A stretch of 64,000 bases of DNA from Lachnospiraceae bacterium (GCA_017434885.1 JAFSGE010000035.1:108869-172868), one strand, 5' to 3'; shown: positions 17,227 to 27,450, counted from the first letter of the stretch. Program-made: numbers and translations. Notes: generated from the sequence alone by a model not told the origin.

Positions 17227-19020
17227 TTAATATTTTCTGAAGCGCAGGTATCGCTCCATGGCAATACTTTCGCCGTCCATATTGTCATATTTTCTTAAAA
17301 ATGCTGTCAGCTTTTCTCTCATATAGCCCGCGATATCCGCAACAGTTGATGCGTCTGCTCCGCCAAACTCAGGGATAATCTCTTCAATCACCTGTAAGGA
17401 TGCCAAATCATCTGCTGTGATACCCATAACGGACGCTGCTTCCTCTGCGCGCTTTCCGTCTTTCCAGAGAATGGATGCAAATCCTTCCGGTGACAAAATA
17501 GAGTAAGTGGAATTTTCAAGCATCCACACTTCATTGCCAACCGCAAGACCAAGGGCACCGCCGCTGCCGCCCTCTCCAATAATCACGGAAAGTACAGGAA
17601 CTTTCAGTCCTGACATTTCAAAAAGATTCTTTGCTATTGCTTCTCCCTGTCCGCGTTCTTCTGCTTCCATACCCGGATAGGCTCCGGATGTGTTCACAAA
17701 GCAAATAATGGGACGGTTAAACTTTTCTGCCTGCTTCATGAGACGAAGCGCCTTACGATAACCTTCAGGAGAAGTCATACCATAGTTTCTCAGTGCACAT
17801 TCGGACACATCATTGCCTTTCTGCACGCCGATTACGGTTACGGGCTGTCCGTAGAGCCATGCAATACCACCGATAATGGCTTTGTCATCGCCAAATGCCC
17901 TGTCACCGTGAAACTCAATAAAATCGTCAAACATTAAATCAATATAGGTAAGTGTTGCAGGTCTTTCCATGCTTCTTGCTTCTTTTACCTTCTGCCATGG
18001 TGTTTTTACCTTTGATTTCACCATACGCTCTTTGGAAATCTCAGAAGGCTTGAATGCCTCAGGTGCCTGTGTAAAACATGCATAGCCTTTATTCCCTATG
18101 GAAACTCTGTGGCTCTTGATAATCTGATGAAGCGTCTTCTTCAAATCATCTCTCTCCACAATTGCATCCACCATACCGTGTTCTACCAGAAATTCTGCTC
18201 TCTGGAATCCTTCGGGAAGTTTCTGTCCGATGGTCTGCTCAATGACTCTGGGTCCCGCAAAACCGATTAACGCACCGGGCTCTGCCAAGGTAATATCACC
18301 CAGCATGGCAAAGCTTGCGGTTACTCCGCCTGTCGTAGGGTCTGTCAGAACAGGAACATAAAGAAGTCCTGCCTGGGAATGTTTCTTAAGTGCTGCAGAT
18401 GTTTTTGCCATCTGCATCAGGGAAATAATTCCTTCCTGCATTCTGGCACCGCCGGAACAACAGAAAATCACAACCGGGAGACGTTCCTTGGTAGCGCGCT
18501 CAACCATAAGTGCAATTTTTTCGCCTACCACATGTCCCATACTTCCCATCAGGAATCTGGCATCACATACACCAAGACATACATCTTCTCCGTAAATTTT
18601 ACCTTTGCCGACTGTCACACCCTCATGAAGTCCTGTTTTTTCTTTTACGGCTGAAAGTTTATCTTCATATCCCGGAAAATCAAGAGGATTGCTGATATCC
18701 AGATCCTCAAACCAAGGCTCAAAGCTGTCTCTGTCGCATACCATACGGATTCTGTTTTTGGTTCTTACCCTGAAGTAACTTCCGCACTCTGTACAAATAT
18801 AAGCATTGGTAACAACTGCATCCCTGTCCAGTTCCCTGCCGCAATCGGGACAAACGATAACTTGTTTGTCTTCTGCCGCAGATTTTGCGAGGATTTTCTT
18901 TTTCTCTTCCTTCTTTTCCGCTTTTTTCTCTAATTTGTTGTCTGTTTTTCTGACTGACTCCGGCTTGCTATCATTTCCCATGATATTGATATACCGGTTT
19001 CTATGAAATAATCTTGCCAT
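17227..19020 (-). CDS. accDA: Acetyl-CoA carboxylase carboxyltransferase, fused beta and alpha subunits
   Basis: One 597-residue chain carries both carboxyltransferase subunits that are usually separate. After a Lys/Glu-rich leader (residues 15-50) comes the AccD zinc ribbon (Cys57, Cys60, Cys76, Cys79), the beta crotonase-like domain ([21 protein letters not shown]), and from about residue 338 the AccA domain ([20 protein letters not shown], then [19 protein letters not shown] and [10 protein letters not shown]). No stop or frameshift occurs at the junction. It makes malonyl-CoA with AccB/AccC, which are not in this operon. Confidence 0.95.
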   Translation of the reverse strand: MARLFHRNRYINIMGNDSKPESVRKTDNKLEKKAEKKEEKKKILAKSAAEDKQVIVCPDCGRELDRDAVVTNAYICTECGSYFRVRTKNRIRMVCDRDSFEPWFEDLDISNPLDFPGYEDKLSAVKEKTGLHEGVTVGKGKIYGEDVCLGVCDARFLMGSMGHVVGEKIALMVERATKERLPVVIFCCSGGARMQEGIISLMQMAKTSAALKKHSQAGLLYVPVLTDPTTGGVTASFAMLGDITLAEPGALIGFAGPRVIEQTIGQKLPEGFQRAEFLVEHGMVDAIVERDDLKKTLHQIIKSHRVSIGNKGYACFTQAPEAFKPSEISKERMVKSKVKTPWQKVKEARSMERPATLTYIDLMFDDFIEFHGDRAFGDDKAIIGGIAWLYGQPVTVIGVQKGNDVSECALRNYGMTSPEGYRKALRLMKQAEKFNRPIICFVNTSGAYPGMEAEERGQGEAIAKNLFEMSGLKVPVLSVIIGEGGSGGALGLAVGNEVWMLENSTYSILSPEGFASILWKDGKRAEEAASVMGITADDLASLQVIEEIIPEFGGADASTVADIAGYMREKLTAFLRKYDNMDGESIAMERYLRFRKY

Positions 19021-19052
19021 ATATTAACCTTTCTCCACAACTTAGGACTTTC

Positions 19053-19481
19053 TTACGAAATTGCAAATGTAAGCTCTGCCTGTGCTGCCACTTTGCCGTT
19101 TACGGTTGCTGTGGCTTTGCCGACACCAATCGGACCTTTTACCTTTATAATCTCTGTCTCCAGCATCAGCACATCACCGGGAACTACCTTCTGCTTAAAC
19201 TTTGCAGAATTAATGGATGCGAAATATGCTGTTTTTCCTTTGTTTTCCTCAAGGCTTAAAATTGCCACTGCACCTGTCTGTGCCAGTGCCTCGATAATCA
19301 GCACACCGGGCATTACCGGCTCACCGGGGAAGTGTCCGTTAAAGAACGGTTCATTGTAGGAAACACATTTCTTTGCAACAGCTCTCACACCGGGTTCCAT
19401 TTCTTCAATAGTATCTATCAGCATAAAAGGCTGTCTGTGAGGAATAACCTCCATAATTTCTTTTGCACTCATTAATGACAT
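19053..19481 (-). CDS. fabZ: 3-hydroxyacyl-ACP dehydratase FabZ
   Basis: Hot-dog-fold dehydratase, 142 residues. Catalytic His50 and Glu64 lie in [21 protein letters not shown]-type sequence; [11 protein letters not shown] at the start is also diagnostic. It converts 3-hydroxyacyl-ACP to trans-2-enoyl-ACP. No FabM-type isomerase is visible in the operon, so unsaturated fatty-acid synthesis, if any, must depend on this enzyme or on a gene elsewhere. RBS GGAAGGAG precedes the ATG. Confidence 0.96.
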   Translation of the reverse strand: MSLMSAKEIMEVIPHRQPFMLIDTIEEMEPGVRAVAKKCVSYNEPFFNGHFPGEPVMPGVLIIEALAQTGAVAILSLEENKGKTAYFASINSAKFKQKVVPGDVLMLETEIIKVKGPIGVGKATATVNGKVAAQAELTFAIS

Positions 19482-19497
19482 AAGTATGCTCCTTCCT

Positions 19498-20733
19498 TTA
19501 TGCCTCGTACTTCTTTAACAAAATACTTGCATTATGTCCGCCAAAACCTAAAGAATTGCTGAGTGCATAAGGCACTGCTTCTTCATAAGGTTCCTTACAG
19601 TAATCAAGGTCAATTTCTTCGTCGGGTGTTGTATAACCTACTGTCTTGTGAATGAATCCTTCTTCCATCTGCTTTACGCAGGCAACAAATTCTACCGCAC
19701 CTGCCGCACCTAAGAGATGTCCTACCATGGATTTGGTAGAATTGATACGAAGGTTCTTTGCATGCTCACCAAATGCCAGCTTGATAGCTCTTGTTTCAAA
19801 CAGGTCATTATGATGGGTTGCTGTTCCGTGGGCATTAACATAAGTAAGTTCTTCTGGAGCAACACCGCCATCCTTCATAGCTGCGAGCATTGCCTTTGCA
19901 GCGCCCTGTCCGTCTTCTGCGGGGGACGTGATATGGAATGCGTCATTGGAGCATCCGTATCCGATTACTTCTGCATAAATACGCGCGCCGCGCTTCTTTG
20001 CATGCTCTAATTCCTCAAGTACCACAACACCTGCACCTTCACCCATAACAAAACCGCTACGGTTCTTATCAAAAGGAAGGGAACACTTATCGGGGTCTTC
20101 TACAGTAGATAAAGCTGTCAGGGAACAGAAGCCTGCTACACCAATGGGTGTTACGGAGCTTTCCGCGCCGCCTGCCACCATCACATCCGCATCACCGTAC
20201 TGCACAGCACGGAATGCTTCACCGATAGAGTTTGTGCCGGATGCACATGCTGTTACTACATTAAGGCTCTTTCCTTTTAATCCGTACTGGATAGCAACGT
20301 TGCCTGCTGCCATATTGGAAATCATCATCGGAACCAGTAAAGGATTTACCTTGGAAGGACCTCTGTTTACCAGCTTGTCATATTCTCGTTCCATTGCCTG
20401 AAGGCTTCCGATACCGGAGCTTACTGCACAACCTACCATGTAAGGATCTTCCTGTTCCATATCGATACCGGCATCCTTGAGGGCTTCTCCTGCTGCCGCA
20501 ACCGCATACTGGGAGAAAAGCTCCATACGCTTTGCTGCCTTAAAATCCATGTAATCTTTTCCTTCAAAGCCCTTTACTTCTGCTGCCACATGGGCTTTGT
20601 ATTCCGTTGTATCAAACTTTGTAATGGTTGCAAATCCATGCTTTCCTTCCTTTAAGGACTGCCAGAATTCTTCTACACTTAATCCTACGGGAGTAATAGC
20701 TCCCATTCCTGTTACAACTACTCTTCTACTCAT
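19498..20733 (-). CDS. fabF: Beta-ketoacyl-ACP synthase II (FabF)
   Basis: Elongating condensing enzyme, 411 residues. Catalytic Cys163 in TACASGTNS, His in [13 protein letters not shown] and His in [11 protein letters not shown] are all present, and the C-terminus ends with [14 protein letters not shown]. It sits between fabG and fabZ. In many Firmicutes accB follows fabF; here fabZ follows directly after 16 bases. Confidence 0.97.
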   Translation of the reverse strand: MSRRVVVTGMGAITPVGLSVEEFWQSLKEGKHGFATITKFDTTEYKAHVAAEVKGFEGKDYMDFKAAKRMELFSQYAVAAAGEALKDAGIDMEQEDPYMVGCAVSSGIGSLQAMEREYDKLVNRGPSKVNPLLVPMMISNMAAGNVAIQYGLKGKSLNVVTACASGTNSIGEAFRAVQYGDADVMVAGGAESSVTPIGVAGFCSLTALSTVEDPDKCSLPFDKNRSGFVMGEGAGVVVLEELEHAKKRGARIYAEVIGYGCSNDAFHITSPAEDGQGAAKAMLAAMKDGGVAPEELTYVNAHGTATHHNDLFETRAIKLAFGEHAKNLRINSTKSMVGHLLGAAGAVEFVACVKQMEEGFIHKTVGYTTPDEEIDLDYCKEPYEEAVPYALSNSLGFGGHNASILLKKYEA

Positions 20734-20757
20734 ATTCTAAGCCTCTCTTTTGCTTTC

Positions 20758-21498
20758 CTAAAATACCATTCCGCCGTCTACCGCAATGGTCTGACCTGTT
20801 ACATAGGATGCTGCATCTGATGCAAGGAAGGCTACCACATTTGCGATATCATCGGGTGTACCGATGCGTCCCATGGTAATCTGCCCTTTGATGGCTTCCT
20901 TTGCACTATCAGGCATTGCATCTGTCATATCTGTTTCAATAAATCCTGGGGCTACCGCATTGACTCTGATGCCTCTGCTGCCAAGTTCCTTTGCGACGCT
21001 CTTGGTAAGACCGATTAAGCCTGCCTTGGCAGCACTGTAATTTGCCTGACCTGCGTTTCCGGAAACACCGGACACGGAAGATATATTGATAATACTTCCG
21101 CTTCTCTGTTTTAAGAAATAACGGGATGCATGGCGGATGGTATGAAAAGCACCTTTCAAATTGACATTGATTACCTTTTCAAAATCCTCTTCGCTCATTC
21201 TCATAATCAGTCCGTCTCTTGTGATTCCTGCATTGTTAACGAGAATATCAAGATGTCCGTATTTCTTAATAATTTCTCCAATCATATTGCCACAGCTCTC
21301 AAAGTCGGACACATCACAGCCATAGCTCTCTGCCTGACCGCCGTTTGCAAGAATGGTACTTACCACCTCTTCTGCCTTTTCCTTTGAGCCCTGATAATTT
21401 ACGATAACCGTTGCACCATAAGAAGCAAGTTTAATGGCAGTTGCTCTGCCGATTCCTCTGCTTGCTCCGGTGACTAATGCTACTTTATTCTCAAGCAT
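20758..21498 (-). CDS. fabG: 3-oxoacyl-ACP reductase FabG
   Basis: NADPH-dependent short-chain dehydrogenase, 246 residues. TGASRGIGRA binds the cofactor; the catalytic set is Asn in LVNNAGITRDGL, Ser in INISSVSGVSGN and YSAAK. The C-terminus YVTGQTIAVDGGMVF is standard for FabG. It starts one base after the fabD stop region and is preceded by GGAGG. Confidence 0.96.
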   Translation of the reverse strand: MLENKVALVTGASRGIGRATAIKLASYGATVIVNYQGSKEKAEEVVSTILANGGQAESYGCDVSDFESCGNMIGEIIKKYGHLDILVNNAGITRDGLIMRMSEEDFEKVINVNLKGAFHTIRHASRYFLKQRSGSIINISSVSGVSGNAGQANYSAAKAGLIGLTKSVAKELGSRGIRVNAVAPGFIETDMTDAMPDSAKEAIKGQITMGRIGTPDDIANVVAFLASDAASYVTGQTIAVDGGMVF

Positions 21499-21499
21499 C

Positions 21500-22417
21500 T
21501 TATAATTCCTCCAAACACTTTGCTAAATCTTCCCACTTATCTACATTGATAACCTTGCTTTCAGGACTGATTTTGCGAACAAATCCTGCAATGGTCTTTC
21601 CGGGTCCGATTTCAATAAAGGTGTCCACACCATCTGCTACCATACGCTCTACAGACTGTTGGAAACGTACCGGGGAGGAAACCTGTTTGATTAAAAGTTC
21701 CTTTACAGGTGCTGCTTCACGTACATAATCCGCTGTCAGATTTGCCACATAAGGAATGGTAAATTCTGATACCTCCACATCCTTAAGCACTTCTCCAAGC
21801 TTTTCACCTGCACCATTAAGAAGCCGACTATGGAAAGGACCACTTACTTTTAGGGGAAGTACACGTCTTGCTCCTGCATCCTTTAAAGGCTGCATTGCTT
21901 TTTCAATAGCATCCGCCCATCCGGTAATAACAATCTGTCCGGGACAGTTATAGTTTGCAATGGAAACCTCACCGTCAATTCCTGCAAGCACTTCTTCAAT
22001 CACCGGATAATCCAGTCCCAGAACTGCTGCCATTGCGCCGCCCTCGGGCACTGCTTCCTGCATAAAAGCACCTCTGTGAAGTACTGTCTTAAATGCATCC
22101 TCTGCCTTCATGGCACCGGATGCCACAATGGCGGAATATTCTCCGAGACTTAAGCCTGCAGTTACTTCAGGTCTGATTCCCTTTTCCTCCAGTACCTTTA
22201 AGATGGCAACCTCTGTTGTTACCATAGCAATCTGTGTGTATTTTGTCTGGTTAAGGTTTTCATTCTCTTCAAAGCAAAGAGCCGGAATATCCAGCCCTGT
22301 CACTTCACTTGCCTTTAGAAACACCGCTTTCGCAGTTTCCGAATTTTCATAGAAATCCTTACCCATTCCTGCGTACTGTGCGCCCTGTCCGGGAAACACA
22401 AATGCGATTTTACTCAT
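21500..22417 (-). CDS. fabD: Malonyl-CoA-ACP transacylase FabD
   Basis: Loads malonyl groups onto ACP. From the ATG at 22417 the protein has 305 residues, beginning MSKIAFVFPGQGAQY. The nucleophile motif is GLSLGEYSA (Ser90), with Leu where most relatives have His (GHSLGE). Active-site His is in KVSGPFHSRLL and Gln in GQGAQ. A TTG at 22438 would add seven residues but overlaps the ribosome site AAAGGAG. Confidence 0.95.
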   Translation of the reverse strand: MSKIAFVFPGQGAQYAGMGKDFYENSETAKAVFLKASEVTGLDIPALCFEENENLNQTKYTQIAMVTTEVAILKVLEEKGIRPEVTAGLSLGEYSAIVASGAMKAEDAFKTVLHRGAFMQEAVPEGGAMAAVLGLDYPVIEEVLAGIDGEVSIANYNCPGQIVITGWADAIEKAMQPLKDAGARRVLPLKVSGPFHSRLLNGAGEKLGEVLKDVEVSEFTIPYVANLTADYVREAAPVKELLIKQVSSPVRFQQSVERMVADGVDTFIEIGPGKTIAGFVRKISPESKVINVDKWEDLAKCLEEL

Positions 22418-22455
22418 GTAAGTAATTCTCCTTTCCAAAATGCTTCTGATATGTA

Positions 22456-23379
22456 CTATTTGTTCAAAAGCACCTTAGCCTGCGCCATAATTTCTTCAAT
22501 CATTTCCTGGCAAGTCATCTCTTTACTGATCAAGCCGGCAATCTGACCTGCCATTAATGTTCCGTTTACCACATCTCCGTCAATGACTGCTTTTCGGAGT
22601 GCGCCAAGTGTCAAATATTCAAGTTCTTCTAAAGAAGCCCCTTCCTTTTCCAGTTTAAGGTATTCCTTGGTCATCTGATTACGAATCTGACGAACCGGGT
22701 GTCCTGTACTGGTTCCCGTAATTACGGAATCAATATCTTTTGCTTTAATTACTTTTTCTTTATAATTTGCATGTACAATGGATTCCTTTGCCACTACAAA
22801 GCGTGTTCCCATCTGCACTGCCTCTGCGCCCAGCATCATCGCTGCCGCAAAGCCTCTTCCGTCAGCAATACCGCCCGCTGCAATAACAGGAATATTCACG
22901 GCATCCACTACCTGAGGTACCAATGTCATAGTGGTGGCAGAACCAATATGTCCGCCTGACTCTGTTCCTTCTGCAACAACAGCGTCTGCTCCTGCCTTTT
23001 CCATCATCTTCGCCATTGCCACACTGGCAACAACAGGAATTACCTTTACACCTGCTGCTTTCCACGCTTCCATAAATTTACCGGGATTACCTGCGCCTGT
23101 AGTTACCACCTTTACGCCTTCTTCAATTACCACCTTGGCAACCTCTTCAGCATTGGGATTCATCAACATAACATTCACGCCAAAAGGCTTATCTGTTAAT
23201 TCCTTTGTCTTACGGATTTGTTCTCTTACTACTTCAGCCGGTGCACTGGCCGCACCGATAATTCCAAGACCGCCTGCATTTGATACGGCAGCTGCCAGAT
23301 GATACTCCGCTACCCATGCCATACCGCCCTGAATGATAGGATACTTGATACCAAGCAGTTTTGTAATCTTTGTTTCCAT
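22456..23379 (-). CDS. fabK: Enoyl-ACP reductase II (FabK)
   Basis: FMN-dependent enoyl-ACP reductase, 307 residues, replacing FabI in this operon. Flavin-site segments are YPIIQGGMAWVA, EGTESGGHIG and PVIAAGGIADGRG; the His in ESGGHIG is the expected catalytic residue. Position right after acpP matches streptococcal and clostridial fab operons. Organisms using FabK are intrinsically insensitive to triclosan, a general family property. Confidence 0.93.
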   Translation of the reverse strand: METKITKLLGIKYPIIQGGMAWVAEYHLAAAVSNAGGLGIIGAASAPAEVVREQIRKTKELTDKPFGVNVMLMNPNAEEVAKVVIEEGVKVVTTGAGNPGKFMEAWKAAGVKVIPVVASVAMAKMMEKAGADAVVAEGTESGGHIGSATTMTLVPQVVDAVNIPVIAAGGIADGRGFAAAMMLGAEAVQMGTRFVVAKESIVHANYKEKVIKAKDIDSVITGTSTGHPVRQIRNQMTKEYLKLEKEGASLEELEYLTLGALRKAVIDGDVVNGTLMAGQIAGLISKEMTCQEMIEEIMAQAKVLLNK

Positions 23380-23385
23380 TAAGCT

Positions 23386-23619
23386 TTATGCCTCCACGCC
23401 TTTTGCTTTTAAATAATCCATAACTGCACCAACTGTAGTAATCTGCTCTAAATCGGAAGAGTCGATTTCTACTTCATATTCTTCTTCTAAAGCCATAACA
23501 AGTTCGAATAAATCTAAAGAGTCTGCCTCTAAATCTTCTTTAAATCTTGTTTCTGCTGTAATTTCTACATCTCCTGTGTTTAACTGGTCCTTAATGATTT
23601 CTGCTATTTTTTCTAACAT
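23386..23619 (-). CDS. acpP: Acyl carrier protein
   Basis: Acidic four-helix carrier, 77 residues. The phosphopantetheine attachment site is Ser34 in EADSLDLFELVM. It is the first gene of the fatty-acid operon, after a 90-base leader containing the FabT-type operators, with AAAGGAG eight bases before the ATG. Confidence 0.97.
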   Translation of the reverse strand: MLEKIAEIIKDQLNTGDVEITAETRFKEDLEADSLDLFELVMALEEEYEVEIDSSDLEQITTVGAVMDYLKAKGVEA

Positions 23620-23648
23620 TTTCTTTTCTCCTTTAAATGTTTTGTTTT

Positions 23649-23665
23649 GATTTGATAATCAAATC
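23649..23665. promoter_or_regulatory. FabT-type operator A
   Basis: A perfect 17-base palindrome GATTTGAT-A-ATCAAATC. It agrees with the FabT consensus built on TTTGA...TCAAA half sites and lies in the acpP leader, about 30 bases upstream of the start codon. Confidence 0.75.
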
Positions 23666-23682
23666 TTTTGATTGTGAAATTG

Positions 23683-23695
23683 TTTGACTATCAAA
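23683..23695. promoter_or_regulatory. FabT-type operator B
   Basis: TTTGA-CTA-TCAAA, a 13-base inverted repeat just downstream of the expected transcription start of acpP. It keeps the same half sites as operator A. Confidence 0.7.
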
Positions 23696-23698
23696 ACA

Positions 23699-23711
23699 TT
23701 TGCTAGTCAAA
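23699..23711. promoter_or_regulatory. FabT-type operator C overlapping the -10 edge
   Basis: TTTGCTAGTCAAA is an imperfect version of the same inverted repeat. It abuts the TATACT box, so a bound repressor would block RNA polymerase directly. Confidence 0.6.
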
Positions 23712-23739
23712 GTATATGACTACAGGTAATATTTGTCAA
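23711..23739 (-). promoter_or_regulatory. Sigma-A promoter of the fatty-acid operon
   Basis: On the minus strand TTGACA (23739-23734) and TATACT (23716-23711) are separated by 17 bases. The operator array lies immediately downstream. Confidence 0.85.
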
Positions 23740-23809
23740 CAGCTTTTTCCATGATTTAATTGTATTTTTTCGAATACATTTTTATACTCCTGTATTTTCA
23801 AACAATATA

Positions 23810-23847
23810 AAAGCGTCAAACCGCTCATTTTTCGCAGTTTGACGCCA
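23810..23847 (-). terminator. Terminator after the DUF885 gene
   Basis: On the minus strand GCGTCAAAC...GTTTGACGC, with further pairing CTGCG/CGCxG toward the loop, is followed by TTTTATATT. It isolates the signalling cluster from the fatty-acid operon promoter. Confidence 0.75.
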
Positions 23848-23860
23848 TTTTCACATTACA

Positions 23861-25708
23861 CTATTTTTGTTCCTTAAGCCAGTCTTTCATATAATCTTCT
23901 ATGATATAGAAAGGAGCCGGACCGATACTTAAAACAAAATCATGAAACTCTTTTGCATCAAAATCGTCCTTCAGATTTTTCTCTGCCATCTCACGAAGGT
24001 TCATCATCTCCAAGTATCCGATAAAATAATTCATGTAATTGGCAGGTTCCTCCACGATATAGTCAAACATCTCGTCCGCTGCCGCCTCATCCGCCACACC
24101 AAAGTCTGTCAGATATTCATAAACATCTTCTCTGTTCCATCCGTCATAATGAATTTTCATATCCAGATAAGCGCTGAGCGCAAGACTGGTGGCTTCATTA
24201 CCGGCATAAAGACTTGCAAGTATTTCATCCATACCGGCATACAGATATCCGTACTCATGCTCTACATAAGTAGCCCATCCTTCTGAATAACCTGTACAGG
24301 AAAACAAATTTCGCACTAAGGGCAAATCGCAGGATGCGGTATATACATTCTGATATAAATGTCCCGGATATCCCTCGTGAGCCAGTGTCGTATACAGATT
24401 CATGGTACCCGCACTGTCCCCCTCTGTATACTTCTTATTAATATAAATCAAATTTCCTTCAATATCATCAACCGGCGGTGTCAGGTAAAATGCCGGGCTC
24501 ATCTTCTCTTCCATGGAAGGATGCACATATTTTACGGTATAATCCACACTCGGCGGTTTCGGGAAATCCCCTTTAATCTGCTGCTGCAAATCATCCAGAA
24601 TTTCCTCCGGCTCAAGTTCCTCAAATTCATATCCCAACAGTTCATCCAAAATCGCCGGGTTCTCTAAATACGCCATCTGAAGTTCTCTGATATAATCATC
24701 AAGAAATTCTTCCGTCTGTCTCTCCAGTTTTTTGATAGATAAATCAGAACCCGTACCGGAACGCACCAGATATTCATAGTACTGCTGTCCGTTTTCATAA
24801 TAGTAAAGTCCCAGGTCATTTGTTCCCGTTCCTTTTAACTCTTCCAGCCCTTCTATCAGAATTTCATAAGCATCTACGATTTCGGTTGTGATAATCTCTT
24901 TATTTTTTTCACTGTATTCCTGCTTTTCCTCATCGGAAAGACCGTCAAAGGCTTCTATTTTATCATCAAAAACCTCTATCATATAATTTTCCTGCGGGTT
25001 TTCAATAAAACCTTCACACTGCTCAATAATGGAGTCCGCCGCATAATCAGACATGAACAATCCCGCATCAGACTTTTCCCGTTCGAATTCAATAATCTGT
25101 TCTGCAATATCATCCACCTGAGAAATCAGTTCCAGATAATCTTCGATATCCTGCTGTGTACGGAAGGTATATTCTGCAAGCAGCACGGGAAGCTGTGCCT
25201 GATATCCCGTGGTAGGCCCTAAAATTTCAGAATACAAAACAAATTCCTTTGCTCCAAGTTCCATTTCCAGATAATCAAGTACGATATCATACGTAACCTG
25301 CTGTTCCACGGAAAGTCTGTCTTTGTCGAAAGAAAGAATTCTGTCTCTCAGTTCTTCCATTTCCTTATATCCGCTCTCGTAATCATCCAGAGAATAATCA
25401 CCCAACGATACTTCGTATTCGGTAATTCCGTAATCTTCCGGATAAGCAAGCGTATAATGCAAATTGATGGTATTTAACACAATTTCCTCACGAAACAATT
25501 CATCCATACATTCATCAAAGGCTTCCGGTCCTGTTTTGTCATACCACACCTTATAACCGATACCGCAGCCGATTGCCACAATAAGCAGCAAGCAAACTAT
25601 TGCAATCCATATTCCCTTTTTCTTTTTGGGAGATTCCGGGTTATTTATCGTCTCCTGTACGTTCATTCCCTGTTCCGGTGTTTCCTGTTTTATTGCTTCC
25701 TGTTCCAT
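23861..25708 (-). CDS. Membrane-anchored DUF885 family putative metallopeptidase
   Basis: 615 residues: a cytoplasmic N-terminus (1-32), one transmembrane helix (about 33-52), then an extracellular helical DUF885 domain. The putative zinc site is AHEGYPGHLYQ (HExxxGH) with the downstream SEGWATYVEHEYGY glutamate motif. DUF885 proteins are related to dipeptidyl/oligopeptidase-type gluzincins, but substrates are mostly unknown. It is the last gene of a four-gene run, 29 bases after the GGDEF/EAL gene, so it may be an output of that signalling unit. The external acidic, Tyr-rich composition fits a surface location. Confidence 0.82.
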   Translation of the reverse strand: MEQEAIKQETPEQGMNVQETINNPESPKKKKGIWIAIVCLLLIVAIGCGIGYKVWYDKTGPEAFDECMDELFREEIVLNTINLHYTLAYPEDYGITEYEVSLGDYSLDDYESGYKEMEELRDRILSFDKDRLSVEQQVTYDIVLDYLEMELGAKEFVLYSEILGPTTGYQAQLPVLLAEYTFRTQQDIEDYLELISQVDDIAEQIIEFEREKSDAGLFMSDYAADSIIEQCEGFIENPQENYMIEVFDDKIEAFDGLSDEEKQEYSEKNKEIITTEIVDAYEILIEGLEELKGTGTNDLGLYYYENGQQYYEYLVRSGTGSDLSIKKLERQTEEFLDDYIRELQMAYLENPAILDELLGYEFEELEPEEILDDLQQQIKGDFPKPPSVDYTVKYVHPSMEEKMSPAFYLTPPVDDIEGNLIYINKKYTEGDSAGTMNLYTTLAHEGYPGHLYQNVYTASCDLPLVRNLFSCTGYSEGWATYVEHEYGYLYAGMDEILASLYAGNEATSLALSAYLDMKIHYDGWNREDVYEYLTDFGVADEAAADEMFDYIVEEPANYMNYFIGYLEMMNLREMAEKNLKDDFDAKEFHDFVLSIGPAPFYIIEDYMKDWLKEQK

Positions 25709-25737
25709 TTCTCCGTTTTATTCTCCTTTTCACACCG

Positions 25738-27414
25738 TTACTCAGTCAGTTCCTCTTCCTTATAATTTCCTGTACTGATTTTACGCTCGAACTGTTCCTT
25801 TGGCATGGGCTTGTCAAACAAAAATCCCTGAACTATCCGGCAGTTATTTTCCCGCAAATATTCAAGCTGTTGCATGGTTTCCACGCCCTCAACCACAACT
25901 TCCATTTGCAGTTCGGTTGCCATATTAATGATATTCGACAATACAATCCTGTCATTCTCTTCCAAATTGTCGATAAAGCTTTTGTCTATTTTCAGTACAT
26001 CTACAGGGAATGAGCGAAGCATATTCAGGGAAGAATAGCCTGTTCCAAAGTCATCGATGGACATACTTACATTATATCCCTTCATTTCTTCCATAAAAGC
26101 AACCAACATATCACTTTCAGCTTCATCCACAGTCTCTGTCAATTCCACTTCAATGTACTTACTCTCGGTCTCATACCTGTCAAGTATGCTCATAATCTCT
26201 TTGGCAAGATTGGGATTTGTCAGGTGCTTTCTTGAAAAATTAACGGAAACCCTGATAGGCTCTATTCCCTTTGCAAGCCATTCCCCAATATCCCCGCACA
26301 CCTGTTCCAATACATAAAAATCAAGGGCGCAAATCATGCTGTTCTGCTCAATTACCGGAATGAACTCTGCCGGACTGATTACCTTGCCATCCTGTATCCA
26401 TCTTGCCAGCGCTTCCGCGCCCACAATATTGTAATTCTCTGTATGTACCTTAGGCTGATAATACACACAAAACTCATGTTTTTTGAGTGCTTCCATAAAT
26501 CCCGAAACAATCTGCTTCTGTTTGTAACTGCGCATCCGTATTTCGTCCGTTACAAACACATAGGGCTTCTTCTCTACATGCTTGGCAATATTGAGTGCAG
26601 TATTGCAATCGTCGATAATCTGTCCCGACAACAGCATAGTCTCATCCAACTCTGAAACCCCTGCAACAGCAGAAACAATCACCGAAGTCTCTTCACCACC
26701 CTGCAGTCCGTATACCGACACGCCGGAAAGAAGTTTCAAAAAAGCATCTGTCTTTTCCTTATGTACCAAAGCAAAGAAATTATCTCCGCCCAGTCGTCCC
26801 AGACACTCGTCAGCCTCCAATTGCTCCTTTAGCGCCCTGCAATATCTGACAATAATCCGGTCTGTCTCCTTAGAGCCGAATTTTTTGTTTACCAGGCTAA
26901 ACCTGGAAAGATTAATGTAATATGCATTATAAGCAGCAAGTGTATTGCCCTCTATCATTTCCTTTATGCGCGCCCTCAGTCCGCGGGAATTAGGCAGTCC
27001 GGTCAAAATATCCGTCACTTCCACATACTTTGACAGATTAATCAGTCTCCATCTGCCACTATGGATTAAAATAATATCCAACAAAAGTTCCAAATCATTC
27101 TTCTCTTCGTCTGAAAAGCATTCCTTCTCCTTTGTCGGATAAACGCGAAAATTTGCGACACCGCTTTCCCCCGTCACGAAGTGCTTCTCATATCCGCAAA
27201 GCTCTGCAGGTTCTCCTTCCCCCTGATAAAGCATCACCTGCTTTTGCACTCCATCCCTGACAAGTCGTGTTTCACCCACGGAAAAATCAAGTTGCAAGCT
27301 TGCCACCTGATAAAGCCGGCCAAATTCGGCAAACGCCTTTGGCATCAAAGTAAACGAATCTTCTTCCTTTGCAAGACATTTGATAAAATTTTCAAGATAT
27401 TGATTACAAATCAT
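25738..27414 (-). CDS. Cyclic di-GMP phosphodiesterase with degenerate GGDEF domain
   Basis: 558 residues with an N-terminal sensory region (1-125), GGDEF domain (about 126-290) and EAL domain (about 300-545). The GGDEF active-site motif reads RLGGDNFF, with Asn for the catalytic Glu, so cyclase activity is doubtful; it may bind GTP as a regulator. The EAL part keeps EALARW, VNFS, ELTE, DDFGTGY, KIDKSF, EGVET and QGFLF, so hydrolysis of cyclic di-GMP is expected. There is no transmembrane segment. It lies between the chemoreceptor and DUF885 genes. Confidence 0.9.
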   Translation of the reverse strand: MICNQYLENFIKCLAKEEDSFTLMPKAFAEFGRLYQVASLQLDFSVGETRLVRDGVQKQVMLYQGEGEPAELCGYEKHFVTGESGVANFRVYPTKEKECFSDEEKNDLELLLDIILIHSGRWRLINLSKYVEVTDILTGLPNSRGLRARIKEMIEGNTLAAYNAYYINLSRFSLVNKKFGSKETDRIIVRYCRALKEQLEADECLGRLGGDNFFALVHKEKTDAFLKLLSGVSVYGLQGGEETSVIVSAVAGVSELDETMLLSGQIIDDCNTALNIAKHVEKKPYVFVTDEIRMRSYKQKQIVSGFMEALKKHEFCVYYQPKVHTENYNIVGAEALARWIQDGKVISPAEFIPVIEQNSMICALDFYVLEQVCGDIGEWLAKGIEPIRVSVNFSRKHLTNPNLAKEIMSILDRYETESKYIEVELTETVDEAESDMLVAFMEEMKGYNVSMSIDDFGTGYSSLNMLRSFPVDVLKIDKSFIDNLEENDRIVLSNIINMATELQMEVVVEGVETMQQLEYLRENNCRIVQGFLFDKPMPKEQFERKISTGNYKEEELTE

Positions 27415-27450
27415 GCTATCACCCTTATTCTGAATACATCCCCATTTTCA

